A stretch of 64,000 bases of DNA from Ideonella benzenivorans. GTDB taxonomy: Bacteria > Pseudomonadota > Gammaproteobacteria > Burkholderiales > Burkholderiaceae_C. How positions within the stretch are numbered: position 1 is the stretch's first letter; every line of letters begins with the position of its first letter. The stretch lies in assembly GCF_020387415.1 (NCBI RefSeq), contig NZ_JAGWCB010000012.1, forward strand, positions 558,001 to 622,000. Direction: 5' to 3'. The position numbers and the translations under genes are program-made. Positions 1-11,340 of this stretch are shown here, in pieces. Below the pieces are notes generated by a model that made no database searches, was not told the origin of the DNA, and saw only the letters and a list, made by a program, of their open reading frames with translations.

Positions 1-157
1 GTCCGCCCTTGGCGCCAGGAGCTGGTGCGTGCGGCGCGATCAACGACACCAGCTCGGCCCAGGGCACCACCAGGTTCATCTCGTCCAGGAACTCGCGCTT
101 GCGAGTCCTCTTGGTTTTGCGCTCGAATCCGCTCTCGCCCAGGCTCATCTGTTTCAT
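1..157 (-). CDS. IS5-family transposase, N-terminal part (runs off the left edge)
   Basis: The reverse strand from an ATG at 155-157 reads MKQMSLGESGFERKTKRTRK, then EFLDEMNLVVPWAELVSLI. This is the typical opening of IS5-group transposases (MKQ..L...GF..Y.K.TRR..FL.EM..VVPW..L). Only the first 52 or so residues are in the window, so the DDE catalytic core is not visible and I cannot say whether the enzyme is intact. The element end lies just upstream at about 208. Identification rests on the N-terminal signature only, but it is distinctive. Confidence 0.85.
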   Translation of the reverse strand, partial: MKQMSLGESGFERKTKRTRKREFLDEMNLVVPWAELVSLIAPHAPAPGAKGG

Positions 158-208
158 ACCGCCACTGTCTCACATCGGGCGCTGGCGCCGAGGTTGTGCA
201 GACCTTCC
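158..208 (-). mobile_element. Terminal end of the IS5-family element
   Basis: Read on the minus strand, the sequence upstream of the transposase start ends in GGGAAGGTCTGCACAACCTC (209-190). It begins with the GGAAGGT seen at IS5-type terminal inverted repeats. It is followed directly by CTAG at 209-212, which fits the 4-bp YTAR target duplication usual for IS5. The other end is outside the window, so the duplication cannot be confirmed. Confidence 0.65.
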
Positions 209-429
209 CTAGGGGGGAAGGCCGGTGATGTGGAAATCCCTCATGCCGCGCCAGGCGTGCTGCTACACTGACGACAGGCCACTACCAGCACCAGCCTGAC
301 GGTGGCCGCGTCGTTTCCGACGAAAGCCACGCTTTTCGACGTGCCGCTTCTGTCCATCCCGTCCGGTCCCCTGCTGGTCGCCCCTCTCTGCGGGCGACGG
401 ATCGGCACCTGCTCCCTATCTGAGCCTCC

Positions 430-1812
<1,383 letters not shown>

Positions 1813-1831
1813 AGCGACTCGCCGCTGAAAC

Positions 1832-1855
1832 AGCCGCCTTCGGGCGGCTTTTTTT
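1832..1855 (+). terminator. Rho-independent terminator of rhlE
   Basis: A perfect 7-bp stem AGCCGCC/GGCGGCT with a TTCG tetraloop is followed by a run of seven T, 20 bp after the rhlE stop codon. Confidence 0.92.
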
Positions 1856-1891
1856 CGTCAGTATCGGGAGAAACACCCCATCTTGGGGCGC

Positions 1892-1918
1892 TCATTTCCG
1901 CGTCTTGCCCGCCGATGA
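1892..1918 (+). promoter_or_regulatory. Candidate sigma-28 (FliA) promoter of the chemoreceptor
   Basis: TCAT at 1892-1895, a spacer of exactly 15 bp, then GCCGATGA at 1911-1918. The flagellar sigma-28 consensus is TAAA-N15-GCCGATAA, so the -10 differs at one position and the spacing is exact. It sits 107 bp before the chemoreceptor start, where a flagellar-regulon promoter is expected. No transcription data are available. Confidence 0.6.
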
Positions 1919-2024
1919 GACAGGGTGAAATCTCGTCAGCCGGCACACCCGTCAATGGGCGCGCCGGTTTCCGCAGGTGTCCTGCTGGACCCGATACCTC
2001 GAACGACACATCCCCGGGAGCCAT

Positions 2025-3764
2025 ATGCGTGTCAATCTGCCTGTCACTCAACGGGAGCTGCCCTTTCCCGAGGGTGAAACACTGGTCTCCAGCACCGACC
2101 TGCAAGGTCGCATCCTCTACTGCAACGCTGCTTTCATCGAAGTCAGTGGCTACACCCGCGAAGAGTTGCTGGGTCAACCCCACAACCTGATCCGGCACCC
2201 CGACATGCCGGCGGAAGCCTTCCGCGACATGTGGGCCACCATCCAGGCCGGCTCTCCGTGGTCGGCCCTGGTGAAGAACCGCCGCAAGAATGGCGATCAC
2301 TACTGGGTCCAGGCCAATGTGACCCCGCTGACCGACGCCAATGGCCAGGTGACGGGTTTCATGTCGGTGCGCACCCAGCCCTCGCGCGCAGCCGTCGAGC
2401 AAACCGAACAACTCTACAAGCGCATGCGTGAAGAAGCGCAGGCCGGCCGTCAGACCCTGGTGCTGCAGCAAGGCAGCCTGCACTCCACCCGCCTGTGGCA
2501 ACGCGCGCTGCGGGCCCTGCGCCCCGGACTGCGCGGCAGCATCGTGCTGATCACCGCGGGTGCGGGGATGATCAGCTTCCTGATGGGCGAGTGGGAGGCC
2601 AGGGGCCTGACGGCCATCGGCCTGGGGGAATTGGCCTCAGGCGCCGCCATTGCCCTGGCGCTGGGCTTCACGGGCTCCGCACTGCTGCGCAACCTGGTCA
2701 CCACGCCCCTGGCCCAGTTGATCCAGTTCGCCAACCAGATCGCGGGTGGCAACCTGACCCAGACCATCGACAACCATCGTCAAGACGAGATCGGGCGGCT
2801 GGTCCAGGCCCTGGCCCAGCTCAACGTCAACCTGATGTCCATCGTGCGGGATGCCCGCAATGGCGTGGTCCAGATGCAGCGCGACACCACGGTGATCGCC
2901 GACGGCAACCACGACCTCTCCGCCCGCACCGAGGCCCAGGCCAGCAGCCTGCAGGAGACCGCCTCGTCGATGGAGGAGATCACCAGCACGATCCGCCAGA
3001 GCACCGAGATGGCCCAGCAGGCCGCGGACCGCGCCGCCAACGCGCGCACCGTGACCGAGCACAGCGCCAGCGCGGTGCAGGCGCTGTCCTCGACGATGAG
3101 TCAGATCAGCGAAGCGTCCAGCAAGATCGCCGACATCATCCAGGTCGTTGACAGCATCGCCTTCCAGACCAACATCCTCGCTCTCAACGCCGCCGTGGAA
3201 GCCGCGCGAGCCGGCGAACAGGGCCGCGGATTTGCCGTGGTGGCCGGTGAGGTGCGGGCGCTGGCCCAACGCACCTCGGTGGCGGCCCGCGAGGTGCGTT
3301 CGCTGATCCAGTCCTCGGCCGAGCAGGTCCAGGCCGGCAACCAGCAGACCGACGTCGCACGCACGGCCATGGCGCAGGCCCGGGGCGCGATCGACGAGGT
3401 CCACCAGTTCATCCAGCAGCTCAGCCACGGCATGCAGGAGCAGATGCTGGGCGTGAGCCAGGTGAACCAGGCCGTCTCCGAGATGGATGGTCTGACCCAG
3501 AAGAACGCCGCCCTGGTCGAGGAGATCGCCGCCTCGGCCTCCACGCTGCGCGACCAGGCCAGTGAAGTGGCCGCCTCGGTCTCGGTGTTTCAGCTCAAGC
3601 GCGGCCAGACCGGCACCGCCCCGCCGACGGACGCCGTGGCCCTGCGCAAGGCGATGAAGGCCCAGCCGACCCGCCCCACATCCCCCCCGCCACGCGCCCC
3701 GGCCAAGGCCCCGTCCGCCCCCGTCCCGGCCCTGACCGAAGAGGGCGACTGGAACACCTTCTGA
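2025..3764 (+). CDS. PAS-domain methyl-accepting chemotaxis protein (Aer-like)
   Basis: This is a transducer that senses through an N-terminal cytoplasmic PAS domain (about residues 18-120, with the Aer-like run NLIRHPDMP). A hydrophobic hairpin follows near 180-225, then a HAMP-like linker, then the MCP signalling domain with the highly conserved tip ([18 protein letters not shown]). The layout matches energy-taxis receptors of the Aer type. Unlike E. coli Aer, the protein ends in DWNTF, which resembles the NWETF pentapeptide that tethers CheR/CheB. I chose the ATG at 2025 because GGGAG lies just upstream and the PAS domain starts soon after. An in-frame start at 1977 is possible. A FliA-like promoter lies upstream. 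The ligand or cofactor is unknown. Confidence 0.9.
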   Translation: MRVNLPVTQRELPFPEGETLVSSTDLQGRILYCNAAFIEVSGYTREELLGQPHNLIRHPDMPAEAFRDMWATIQAGSPWSALVKNRRKNGDHYWVQANVTPLTDANGQVTGFMSVRTQPSRAAVEQTEQLYKRMREEAQAGRQTLVLQQGSLHSTRLWQRALRALRPGLRGSIVLITAGAGMISFLMGEWEARGLTAIGLGELASGAAIALALGFTGSALLRNLVTTPLAQLIQFANQIAGGNLTQTIDNHRQDEIGRLVQALAQLNVNLMSIVRDARNGVVQMQRDTTVIADGNHDLSARTEAQASSLQETASSMEEITSTIRQSTEMAQQAADRAANARTVTEHSASAVQALSSTMSQISEASSKIADIIQVVDSIAFQTNILALNAAVEAARAGEQGRGFAVVAGEVRALAQRTSVAAREVRSLIQSSAEQVQAGNQQTDVARTAMAQARGAIDEVHQFIQQLSHGMQEQMLGVSQVNQAVSEMDGLTQKNAALVEEIAASASTLRDQASEVAASVSVFQLKRGQTGTAPPTDAVALRKAMKAQPTRPTSPPPRAPAKAPSAPVPALTEEGDWNTF

Positions 3765-3874
3765 CCCCGGCTTGACCCGCCCCTGCGTTCCGCGGGGCGC
3801 GGCCGTGCCATCATGGGCGTTTTCTGATCGCGACGCACCGTGCTGACGGTGCGTTGGCACTTCACGGATTCGGC

Positions 3875-5248
3875 ATGCAAATCGACTTTCTCGGCGCGGC
3901 AGACTGTGTCACCGGCTCGCGCCATCTGGTGACCTGGGGTGGACAACGGGTGCTGCTGGACTGCGGCATGTTCCAGGGCTTCAAGGTCCTGCGCGAACGC
4001 AACTGGCTGCCGCCCTCGCCCGAGATCATGGCCGCCGATGCGGTGGTGCTGAGCCATGCCCACCTGGACCACAGCGGCTGGCTGCCGGTGCTGGTGCGCC
4101 ATGGTTGGCGCGGCCCGATCTACACCTCGCCGGCCACGCGCGACCTGGCGGAGGTGCTGCTGCTGGACGCGGCCCACCTGCAGGAAGAAGATGCGCGCCG
4201 GGCCAACCGCTACGGCTACAGCCGCCACGCCAAGGCCCTGCCACTGTTCACACAGGCCGACGCCAAGCGGGCCGTGTCGCAGATGGTCACCGTGCCCGAG
4301 GGCCGCACCCGCGCGGTTGGCAAGGGCCCGCTGCAGTTCACCCTGCGCCCGGCCGGCCACCTGCTCGGCGCCTGCTCCATCGTGCTGGAGCTGGGTGAGG
4401 AACGCCTGCTGTTCACGGGTGACCTGGGTCGCCAGAACGACCTGCTGATGAAGCCACCCACCCCGTTGGACCATGCCGACGTGGTGCTGACGGAGTCCAC
4501 CTACGGCAACCGCCTGCACCCGCGCGAGGACATCGCCGGCGTGCTGGCCGACATCGTCAACGCCACCATCCGCCGCGGTGGCTCGGTGCTGATGCCGGCC
4601 TTTGCCGTGGGCCGCGCGCAGTCCCTGCTGCTGGTGCTGCAGCGCCTGAAGGCCCAGGGCGAGATCCCGAACCACCTGCCGATCTTCCTGGACAGCCCGA
4701 TGGCCATCGAGGCCACCGCGCTCTACCGCAAGTACCGCCGCCTGCTGCGTGTGCCCGAGCGCGAGATGCAGCACCTGTGCGATGGCGTGCACCTGGTGAC
4801 CACCAGTGCCCAGTCGCAGCGCCTGGTGCGCTCGCAGATGGGCGCGCGCATGCCGGCCATCATCATCTCGGCCAGCGGCATGGCCACCGGCGGCCGGGTG
4901 CTGCACCACCTCAAGAACATGGCCCCGGACGACCGGCACCACATCGTGTTCGCCGGCTTCCAGGTCGGCGGCAGCCGGGGCGCCAGCCTGGTGGGCGGCG
5001 CCAAGGAAGTCAAGATCCACGGCGAATGGGTGCCGGTGCGCGCACCGGTGACCCACCTCGAAGGCTTCTCTGGCCATGCCGACGCCAACGAGCTGATGAA
5101 CTGGCTGGGCCAGGCCACGAAGCCGCCGCGCCAGACCTTTGTCGTCCATGGCGAGCCCGAAGCCGCCGACGCGCTGCGCCAGCGCATCGCCCACGAACTG
5201 CAGTGGCCGGTGCGCGTGCCGCCAGCGGGTGGCCGCTTCATGCCCTGA
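3875..5248 (+). CDS. Beta-CASP metallo-beta-lactamase fold RNase-like protein
   Basis: This is a zinc-dependent hydrolase of the CPSF/YSH1-like RNA-processing branch of the metallo-beta-lactamase superfamily. The first zinc motif is HAHLDHSG near residue 63. It is followed by RPAGHLLGA, a FTGDLGR motif with the bridging Asp, the beta-CASP segment (TESTYGNR, then VLMPAFAVGRAQ), ISASGMATGGR, and the C-terminal RMMBL part with EGFSGHAD and VHGEPEA. The length, 457 aa, is usual for bacterial single-chain members. The ATG at 3875 gives the normal MQIDFLGAADCVTGS opening. An in-frame start 21 bp upstream is less likely. The gene ends 6 bp before the MgtC-like gene, suggesting cotranscription. The true substrate (RNA) is inferred from the family. 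Confidence 0.88.
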   Translation: MQIDFLGAADCVTGSRHLVTWGGQRVLLDCGMFQGFKVLRERNWLPPSPEIMAADAVVLSHAHLDHSGWLPVLVRHGWRGPIYTSPATRDLAEVLLLDAAHLQEEDARRANRYGYSRHAKALPLFTQADAKRAVSQMVTVPEGRTRAVGKGPLQFTLRPAGHLLGACSIVLELGEERLLFTGDLGRQNDLLMKPPTPLDHADVVLTESTYGNRLHPREDIAGVLADIVNATIRRGGSVLMPAFAVGRAQSLLLVLQRLKAQGEIPNHLPIFLDSPMAIEATALYRKYRRLLRVPEREMQHLCDGVHLVTTSAQSQRLVRSQMGARMPAIIISASGMATGGRVLHHLKNMAPDDRHHIVFAGFQVGGSRGASLVGGAKEVKIHGEWVPVRAPVTHLEGFSGHADANELMNWLGQATKPPRQTFVVHGEPEAADALRQRIAHELQWPVRVPPAGGRFMP

Positions 5249-5254
5249 CCCCGG

Positions 5255-6529
5255 ATGAGCCCGACGCTGGAATTTCCCGGCATGGTCCAGGGCCTGGCCG
5301 CAGCGCTGGGCGCCGGCCTGCTGGTGGGGCTGGAACGCGAGCGCCGCAAGGGCGAGAGCCGCGAACGCAACGCGGCCGGCATCCGCACCTTCAGTGTGGC
5401 CTCGCTCTTGGGGGCGCTGGCCCAGAGCCTGAACGTGCAGCTCCAGCAGCCGTCGCTGGTGCTGCTGGGGGGGCTGATGGTGATGCTGCTGGGCGTCTTC
5501 TCGTACCTGCGCAGCCTGCAGCGCGACCCGGGCGTGACCACCGAACTGGCCCTGTTCACCACCTATGTGATCGGGGTGCTGTGCGCTGTCGCCCCGCTGC
5601 AGGGCGGTGGGCTGGCCGTGGTGCTGGCCGGGCTGCTGGCCTCGCGCACCCAGTTGCACCGCTTCTCGACCCGGGTGCTGACCGAGGCCGAGCTGCACGA
5701 TGGCCTGATGCTGGCCGCCTTCTCGCTGGTGGCCCTGCCGCTGATCCCCCCCGGCCCCTTGGCGGCGCTTGGTGGCCTGAACCTGCGGCAGATCGCCCTG
5801 CTGGTGCTGTTGCTGCTGGGCATGCAGGCGGCCGGCCATGTGGCGCTGCGGGCCTTTGGCGAGCGCGCCGGCATGGTGCTGACGGGCGTGTTCGGCGGCG
5901 TGGTCTCCAGCACCGCCACCATCGCCACGATGGGGGCCAAGGCCCGCCACGGCGAGCTGCCCGCACGGGCTGCGCTGACGGCGGCCGTGGCCTCCACGGT
6001 GGCCACCTGGACCCAGGCCGAGCTGATCCTGCTCACCCAGTCGCCCGAACTGGCCTGGCATCTGGCGGCCCCCGCCGCACTGGGCACGCTGATGGCCGCG
6101 GCCGGCACCCTGACCCTGATCTGGCACGCCACGCCCGACGCCGGCCCCGCGGGGCCAGTGGCGGGTGCGCGCGTGCTGCAGCTGCGCGAGGCCCTGCTGG
6201 TGGCCGGTGCACTGGCCGGCGTGTCCTGGCTGGTGCGGGCCGCCTCGCAATGGCTGGGGCCCGAGGCTGTCGTGGCCAGCGCCTCGCTCTCCGGCATGGT
6301 CGACGCCCATGCCAGTGCGGCGGCGCTGGGCGGGCTCTACAGCAGCGGTGACCTGGACCTGGCCACGGCCAAAGTCGGTGTCGTCGCGGTGATCACCGCC
6401 AACTCGGTGTCGCGGGCGGTGGTGGCGGCCTCGGCCGGTGGGCGCCAATTCGCCCTGCCGGTGGCCGCCACCCTGTTGAGCTCAGCCGCGGCCAGCTGGC
6501 TGGGCTGGTGGCTGACCCGCGCTCTCTGA
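5255..6529 (+). CDS. MgtC/SapB-type membrane protein with DUF4010
   Basis: This is an integral membrane protein with about a dozen hydrophobic segments. The N-terminal part carries the MgtC/SapB signature (LGAGLLVGLERERRKGE, then AGIRTFSVASLLGAL). The C-terminal two thirds is the DUF4010-like membrane domain (for example GVFGGVVSSTATIATMGAKA). Proteins of this layout are widespread but not biochemically characterised. A transport or magnesium-related role is only suggested by the MgtC name. It starts 6 bp after the metallo-hydrolase stop, so it is probably in the same operon. It converges on the 2OG oxygenase gene with a 29-bp gap. Confidence 0.85.
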   Translation: MSPTLEFPGMVQGLAAALGAGLLVGLERERRKGESRERNAAGIRTFSVASLLGALAQSLNVQLQQPSLVLLGGLMVMLLGVFSYLRSLQRDPGVTTELALFTTYVIGVLCAVAPLQGGGLAVVLAGLLASRTQLHRFSTRVLTEAELHDGLMLAAFSLVALPLIPPGPLAALGGLNLRQIALLVLLLLGMQAAGHVALRAFGERAGMVLTGVFGGVVSSTATIATMGAKARHGELPARAALTAAVASTVATWTQAELILLTQSPELAWHLAAPAALGTLMAAAGTLTLIWHATPDAGPAGPVAGARVLQLREALLVAGALAGVSWLVRAASQWLGPEAVVASASLSGMVDAHASAAALGGLYSSGDLDLATAKVGVVAVITANSVSRAVVAASAGGRQFALPVAATLLSSAAASWLGWWLTRAL

Positions 6530-6558
6530 GCCGTCCGCCCTGCGGGACAACGCAGGTC

Positions 6559-7392
6559 TCAGCGGAACTCGCGCTGACGCAGCCACTTGGTGGCCACCCA
6601 CTTCTCGCCCGCCTGCACCGGCGCACCGCCGTGCAGCGTGCGGGTGGCGGCGTCCGGCCGCGGGTAGCTGAAGAACACCGCATGGCCCTTGATGGGCGCC
6701 ACTTCCAGCCCCACGTCCGGGAAGGTGGTGGCGCCGCCCCCGTCGGGCGTGTTCAGGTACATCACCAGCGTGGCCAGGCGCTGCCCGCCACGCGAGAGGA
6801 TGGTGCTGGCCCCCGGCTGGTGCGGGTCAAAGTAGTCGTGGTGCGGCAGGTACTGGGCCCCCGGCCGGTAGCGCAACACCTGCAGGCCCTCGCCATGGCT
6901 GACCGGCCAGTGGACCAGTGCGGCGATGCGCGCCTCGATCCGCTCGCACAGCGCGCTCTCGCCACGCTCGAAGAACATGCCTTCGCTGGTGCGGGCGCTG
7001 TTGACCTCGCTGCCCCCGGTATCGGCCACCACGGTCTCGGAACGGGCCAGGCGGCTGTTGGCCAAGGCCACCAGACCGTCGCATTCCTCGTCGGACAGAA
7101 AGCCGCCCAGCACGACCACCCGTGGCAGGGCCAGCGTCGCCAGCACGTCCACGGTGCGGTCCGGCAGCACCAGCCGGTTGGGCGCAGTGGACAGCTCGAT
7201 GTGCGGCATGCCGTCCGGCCCCGCCTCGTCACCTTCCACGTCTTGCAACATGCCCTGCAGCGCCGCCAGGGCGATGGCCCGCTCCCAGCCGCTGGCCTGC
7301 ATGGCCTGCAGCACGTCGTCTGTCCGGCAGCCGGCCTGGAGCTGCTCGCGTATCCAGTCGCGCAGCTCCGGCGTCACGGTCTGCGAGCTCAT
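6559..7392 (-). CDS. 2OG-Fe(II) oxygenase, prolyl 4-hydroxylase-like
   Basis: This is a non-haem iron dioxygenase of the P4Hc family, which couples oxidation of 2-oxoglutarate to hydroxylation of a protein or small substrate. The jelly-roll core is in the C-terminal half: the first iron ligands in HHDYFDP, a strand [16 protein letters not shown], then the second His in TLHGGAPV and the 2-oxoglutarate-binding Lys in EKWVATKW. The N-terminal 70 residues form a helical segment that could be a substrate- or peptide-binding part. Its ATG overlaps the yaaA stop as ATGA, which points to translational coupling. The substrate is unknown. Confidence 0.87.
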   Translation of the reverse strand: MSSQTVTPELRDWIREQLQAGCRTDDVLQAMQASGWERAIALAALQGMLQDVEGDEAGPDGMPHIELSTAPNRLVLPDRTVDVLATLALPRVVVLGGFLSDEECDGLVALANSRLARSETVVADTGGSEVNSARTSEGMFFERGESALCERIEARIAALVHWPVSHGEGLQVLRYRPGAQYLPHHDYFDPHQPGASTILSRGGQRLATLVMYLNTPDGGGATTFPDVGLEVAPIKGHAVFFSYPRPDAATRTLHGGAPVQAGEKWVATKWLRQREFR

Positions 7393-8174
7393 GCGGCGTC
7401 CTTGCGCCGGAACACCAGCCGGTCGGGGTCGGAGGCGGCGGCGTCGAAGCCATAGCCCTCGCTGGCAAACCCCTGCAGCGCCGCCACCTGGGTGATGCGG
7501 TGCTGGATCGCAAACCGGGCCATCAGGCCACGGGCCCGCTTGGCGTGGAAGCTGATGACCTTCCAGCGGCCGCCCTTCCAGTCCTCGAACACGCAGTCCA
7601 CCACCCGCGCCTGCAGCACCTTGCGGTCCACGGCCTTGAAGTACTCCTGCGAGGCCAGGTTGACGACCACCGGCGCCGGCCCCTCGCCCAACTGCTCGTT
7701 GAGGGTTCGGCTGAGCCTGTCACCCCAGTAGCCATACAGGTTCTTCGCGCCGGGCGTGGCCAGCGGGATGCCCATCTCCAGCCGGTAGGGCTGCAGCCGG
7801 TCCAGCGGCCGCAGCAGACCGTACAGACCGGAGAGGATCACCAGGTGCTGCTGGGCCCAGCCCAGGTCGTCGACCGACAGGCTGGCCGCGTCCAGCCCCT
7901 CATAGACATCCCCATTGAAGGCCAGCACCGCGGGCTTGCTGTTGCGCTCGGTGAAGCGCGTGGACCAGGCGCCGTAGCGGGCCACGTTGAGCTGGGCCAG
8001 CGGGTCGGACAGGTCCATCAGCGAGGCCACCTCCTGCACGCTCTTGGTCTTGAGCACGTCGATCAGGGTGGCCGCTTCCTTGACGAAGCGGGGCCGGCTG
8101 GCCAGGGCCGCCACCTCGGGCGGCACGGGGGTCTCGTAATCCAGGGTTTTGGCAGGCGAAATCAGGAACAGCAT
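7389..8174 (-). CDS. yaaA: Peroxide stress protein YaaA (UPF0246)
   Basis: This is a member of the YaaA/DUF328 family, which in E. coli limits intracellular free iron during hydrogen peroxide stress. The start is characteristic ([16 protein letters not shown]). Later family landmarks include [33 protein letters not shown] and [11 protein letters not shown]. The length of 261 aa is normal. The ATG at 8172-8174 was chosen from the conserved N-terminus, and the upstream in-frame ATG adds a non-conserved leader. It lies between the esterase (13-bp gap) and the 2OG oxygenase (ATGA overlap). An oxidative-stress theme for the operon is plausible but inferred. Confidence 0.92.
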   Translation of the reverse strand: MLFLISPAKTLDYETPVPPEVAALASRPRFVKEAATLIDVLKTKSVQEVASLMDLSDPLAQLNVARYGAWSTRFTERNSKPAVLAFNGDVYEGLDAASLSVDDLGWAQQHLVILSGLYGLLRPLDRLQPYRLEMGIPLATPGAKNLYGYWGDRLSRTLNEQLGEGPAPVVVNLASQEYFKAVDRKVLQARVVDCVFEDWKGGRWKVISFHAKRARGLMARFAIQHRITQVAALQGFASEGYGFDAAASDPDRLVFRRKDAA

Positions 8175-8187
8175 GTCGTCGTCAGGC

Positions 8188-8925
8188 TCAGGGCGAACAG
8201 GTGTCTTCGTCGGCGTCGTCGGCCGCGCCGGGCACACCGGCGCGCGGCCGGGCCGGGGCGGCGCCCAGGGCTTCGGCCCAGGTGCGGTGCGGGATGTGGC
8301 TGGTCAGCCGGTGCAGGGCGCAGTTCAGCAGGTGGCCGTTGATCTCGTGGCCCACGCCTTCGGCGATGTCGATCGTTGCATCGCCCTGCAGTTCGGCCAG
8401 CCGGTCGATGGCGGCCCGGGCGTGCGCCACCGGGATCACCGGATCGGCCTCGCCATGCAGGAAATGCAGCGTCGTCAGGGCCGGTGCCACACTGGGCAGC
8501 GCGGCATAACGGCCGGAGAAGGCCAGCACCCGGCCGGCCAGGCCATCGTGGGCCTGTGCCAGCTCCAACGCCATGATGGCCCCCTGGGAAAAGCCCCAGA
8601 GCGCAGTGGCCGCCTCGCCAACCCCCAGCGCTTGCTGGGTCTGGCGCAGCCAGTTGGCCAGGGCCGGCAGCGCGGCCGCCACCCGTTCCGGCCGGTTGGC
8701 CTCGGTCACGTCCCGCAGCGAGAACCACTGCCGCGCCTGGCCGGAAGAGTCCACATCCAGCGGCTCGAAACCATCCGGCGCCACGATGGCCGCCTGCGGA
8801 AAGGCCCGCTGCAGATGGGCGGCCAGCGGGGCCATGCCCGCAGCACTGTCGCCCACACCGTGCAGCAGCACCATCAGCTGCGCGGGCGCCCCCTGGGCCG
8901 GTAGCCATTGCAAAGTCTTGCTCAT
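8188..8925 (-). CDS. Alpha/beta-hydrolase esterase, YpfH/carboxylesterase family
   Basis: This is a serine hydrolase of the phospholipase/carboxylesterase group. The oxyanion-hole motif LLHGVGDS is near residue 20, the nucleophile elbow GFSQGA near 115, and the catalytic Asp in HGEADPVIP and His in GVGHEI near the end. The closest textbook member is E. coli YpfH. The start at 8923-8925 gives MSKTLQWLP, and the upstream part of the open frame lies in the metG leader and is not conserved. The C-terminal 30 residues (Ala/Pro/Asp-rich) look unstructured. It is the first gene of the minus-strand set esterase-yaaA-2OG oxygenase and is divergent from metG. Confidence 0.88.
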   Translation of the reverse strand: MSKTLQWLPAQGAPAQLMVLLHGVGDSAAGMAPLAAHLQRAFPQAAIVAPDGFEPLDVDSSGQARQWFSLRDVTEANRPERVAAALPALANWLRQTQQALGVGEAATALWGFSQGAIMALELAQAHDGLAGRVLAFSGRYAALPSVAPALTTLHFLHGEADPVIPVAHARAAIDRLAELQGDATIDIAEGVGHEINGHLLNCALHRLTSHIPHRTWAEALGAAPARPRAGVPGAADDADEDTCSP

Positions 8926-9045
8926 GGCGCGATTGTCTCCGGGCCGCGGGAACCGAGTGGGGGCTGGGGCCATGCCTGCGGGCCCCCGCTGCAGCGCCGG
9001 AGCGACAAACCTAAAATGGCTGTTTCGACGCGACACGCCCCAGAC

Positions 9046-11091
9046 ATGACCCGCAAGCTCTTCGTCACCACCGCCCTGCCCTACGCCAATGCGCCCTTCC
9101 ACATCGGGCACATGATGGAGTACATCCAGGCCGACATCTGGGTGCGGTTCCAGCGCATGCAAGGGTCGGAGGTGCACTTCGTCGGCGCCGACGATGCGCA
9201 CGGCGCGCCGATCATGATCGCCGCCGAGAAGGCCGGCATCACGCCGCAGCAGTTCGTGGCCCAGGTGGCCGCCGGCCGGTCGAAGTACCTCAACGGCTTC
9301 CACATCGCCTTCGACAACTGGCACTCCACCGACGGCCCGGAGAACCACCAGCTCGCGCAGGACATCTACCGCGCGCTGCGCGACGCCGGCCTAGTGGACG
9401 TGAAGCTGATCGAGCAGTTCTACGACCCCGAGAAGGGCATGTTCCTGCCCGACCGCTTCATCAAGGGCGAATGTCCCAAGTGCGGCGCGGCCGACCAGTA
9501 CGGCGACTCCTGCGAGGTCTGCGGCGCGGTCTACGCCCCCACCGAGCTGAAGAACCCGTACTCGGCCCTGTCGGGCGCGACGCCGGTGCTCAAGACCTCG
9601 GACCACTACTTCTTCCGCCTCTCGGACCCGCGCTGCGTCGAGTTCCTGGAACAGTGGACCGGCACGCCCGGCCGCCTGCAGCCCGAGGTGCTCAACAAGA
9701 TCAAGGAATGGTTCACCAAGGACGAAGAGGGCCAGGGTGGCCTGGGCGACTGGGACATCAGCCGCGATGCGCCCTACTTCGGCATTGAGATCCCGGACGC
9801 GCCGGGCAAGTACTTCTACGTCTGGCTGGACGCCCCGATCGGCTACCTGGCCTCGCTGAAGAACTACTTCGGCAAGAAGGGCATCGACTACGACGCCTTC
9901 TTCGCCGACCCGGCGGTGGAGCAGATCCACTTCATCGGCAAGGACATCACCTACTTCCACACCCTGTTCTGGCCGGCGATGCTGCACTTCAGCGGCCGCA
10001 AGACGCCCGACAAGATCAACGTGCACGGCTTCATCACGGTCAACGGCGGCCAGAAGATGAGCAAGAGCCGCGGCACCGGCATCAGCCCGTTGAAGTACCT
10101 GGACCTGGGCCTGCACCCCGAGTGGCTGCGCTACTACATCGCCGCCAAGCTCAACAGCCGGGTCGAGGACATCGACTTCAACCCCGAGGACTTCGTCGCC
10201 CGGGTCAACTCGGATCTGGTGGGCAAGTACATCAACATCGCCTCGCGCGCGGCCGGCTTCCTGAGCAAGCGCTTCGAGGGCACGCTCTCGGCCGACCTGG
10301 GCGTGGAAGGCCGCGCCCTGCTGGACGCGCTGCGCGCCCAGCGGCCCGCCATCACCGAGCTGTACGAAGAGCGCGAGTACGGCAAGGCCCTGCGCGAGGT
10401 CATGGCCCTGGCCGACAAGGTCAACGAGTACGTGGACACCCACAAGCCCTGGGAGCTGGCCAAGAAGCCGGAGAACGCGGCGGCGCTGCACGACGTCTGC
10501 AGCACCTGCATCGAAGCCTTCCGTCTGCTGACCATCTACCTGAAGCCGGTGCTGCCGGCCCTGGCCGAGAAGGTCGAGGCCTTCCTGCAGGTCGCGCCGA
10601 TGAACTTCGAGGACATCGAGCGCGCGCTGGGCGCCCACACCATCGGCACCTACCAGCACCTGATGCAGCGTGTTGACGCCCAGTTGCTCGACGAACTGCT
10701 GGCGCCGCCGCCCGCGCCCAAGCTCATCCCGGGTGGCGAGGAGCTGGCCCCCGAGATCAAGATCGACGACTTCAGCAAGGTCGACCTGCGCATCGCCAAG
10801 ATCGTCAAGGCCGAGGCGGTGGAAGGCAGCGACAAGCTGCTGCGCCTGACGCTGGACGTGGGCGAAGGCCAGACGCGCAACGTCTTCAGCGGCATCAAGA
10901 GCGCCTACAAGCCGGAAGACCTGGAAGGCAAGCTGACCGTGATGGTGGCCAACCTGGCCCCGCGCAAGATGAAGTTCGGCGTCAGCGAAGGCATGGTGCT
11001 GGCCGCCAGCCACGCCGACGAGAAGGCCCACCCCGGCATCTTCGTGCTGGAGCCCTTCCCCGGCGCCCAACCGGGCATGCGGGTGCGCTGA
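9046..11091 (+). CDS. metG: Methionyl-tRNA synthetase
   Basis: This enzyme charges tRNA(Met) and initiator tRNA with methionine in the cytoplasm. Class I signatures are clear: HIGH in FHIGHMMEY near residue 22, and KMSKS in KMSKSRGTG near 340. A zinc knuckle lies in the connective peptide (CPKC and CEVC near 145-162). The anticodon-binding helical domain contains [14 protein letters not shown]. The C-terminal Trbp111/EMAP-II-like tRNA-binding and dimerisation domain (from about 575, [12 protein letters not shown]) is present, making it the long 681-aa form. The ATG at 9046 matches the usual [17 protein letters not shown] start. An in-frame ATG at 9016 would add ten residues. Confidence 0.96.
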   Translation: MTRKLFVTTALPYANAPFHIGHMMEYIQADIWVRFQRMQGSEVHFVGADDAHGAPIMIAAEKAGITPQQFVAQVAAGRSKYLNGFHIAFDNWHSTDGPENHQLAQDIYRALRDAGLVDVKLIEQFYDPEKGMFLPDRFIKGECPKCGAADQYGDSCEVCGAVYAPTELKNPYSALSGATPVLKTSDHYFFRLSDPRCVEFLEQWTGTPGRLQPEVLNKIKEWFTKDEEGQGGLGDWDISRDAPYFGIEIPDAPGKYFYVWLDAPIGYLASLKNYFGKKGIDYDAFFADPAVEQIHFIGKDITYFHTLFWPAMLHFSGRKTPDKINVHGFITVNGGQKMSKSRGTGISPLKYLDLGLHPEWLRYYIAAKLNSRVEDIDFNPEDFVARVNSDLVGKYINIASRAAGFLSKRFEGTLSADLGVEGRALLDALRAQRPAITELYEEREYGKALREVMALADKVNEYVDTHKPWELAKKPENAAALHDVCSTCIEAFRLLTIYLKPVLPALAEKVEAFLQVAPMNFEDIERALGAHTIGTYQHLMQRVDAQLLDELLAPPPAPKLIPGGEELAPEIKIDDFSKVDLRIAKIVKAEAVEGSDKLLRLTLDVGEGQTRNVFSGIKSAYKPEDLEGKLTVMVANLAPRKMKFGVSEGMVLAASHADEKAHPGIFVLEPFPGAQPGMRVR

Positions 11092-11340
11092 GCCCCGGCG
11101 TCCCTCAGCCCGCGCCGGGCATCGCCGGCGGCGGGTGCCCCCGGCGGCGCCAGCGCCGCCGCTGGGTGATGCGCACAGCAACCATGCGGGGGTCGGCGCG
11201 GGCCGCCTCCGGGTTCCTCAAGCCGACGGATGGTGCGGGCGCGTTGGGCACTATCACCTGTTTATGGGAGTTGACGCCCGCCGCCGCGGGCCCAAGCATA
11301 CGCGCCATCTTCCGCTTCCAGCGAGACCGCGCAGACTGCC

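Noticed and set aside
3590-6448. Open frame of 952 codons on the minus strand
   Set aside because: It lies opposite three well-supported plus-strand genes, its predicted protein is a Gly/His/Gln-rich repeat typical of the antisense of high-GC genes, and it has no recognisable domain.
11141-11158. GC hairpin in the metG to cassette gap, as a terminator
   Set aside because: The stem is made of simple GGCGGC/GCCGCC sequence without a following T run, so it cannot be called a Rho-independent terminator.
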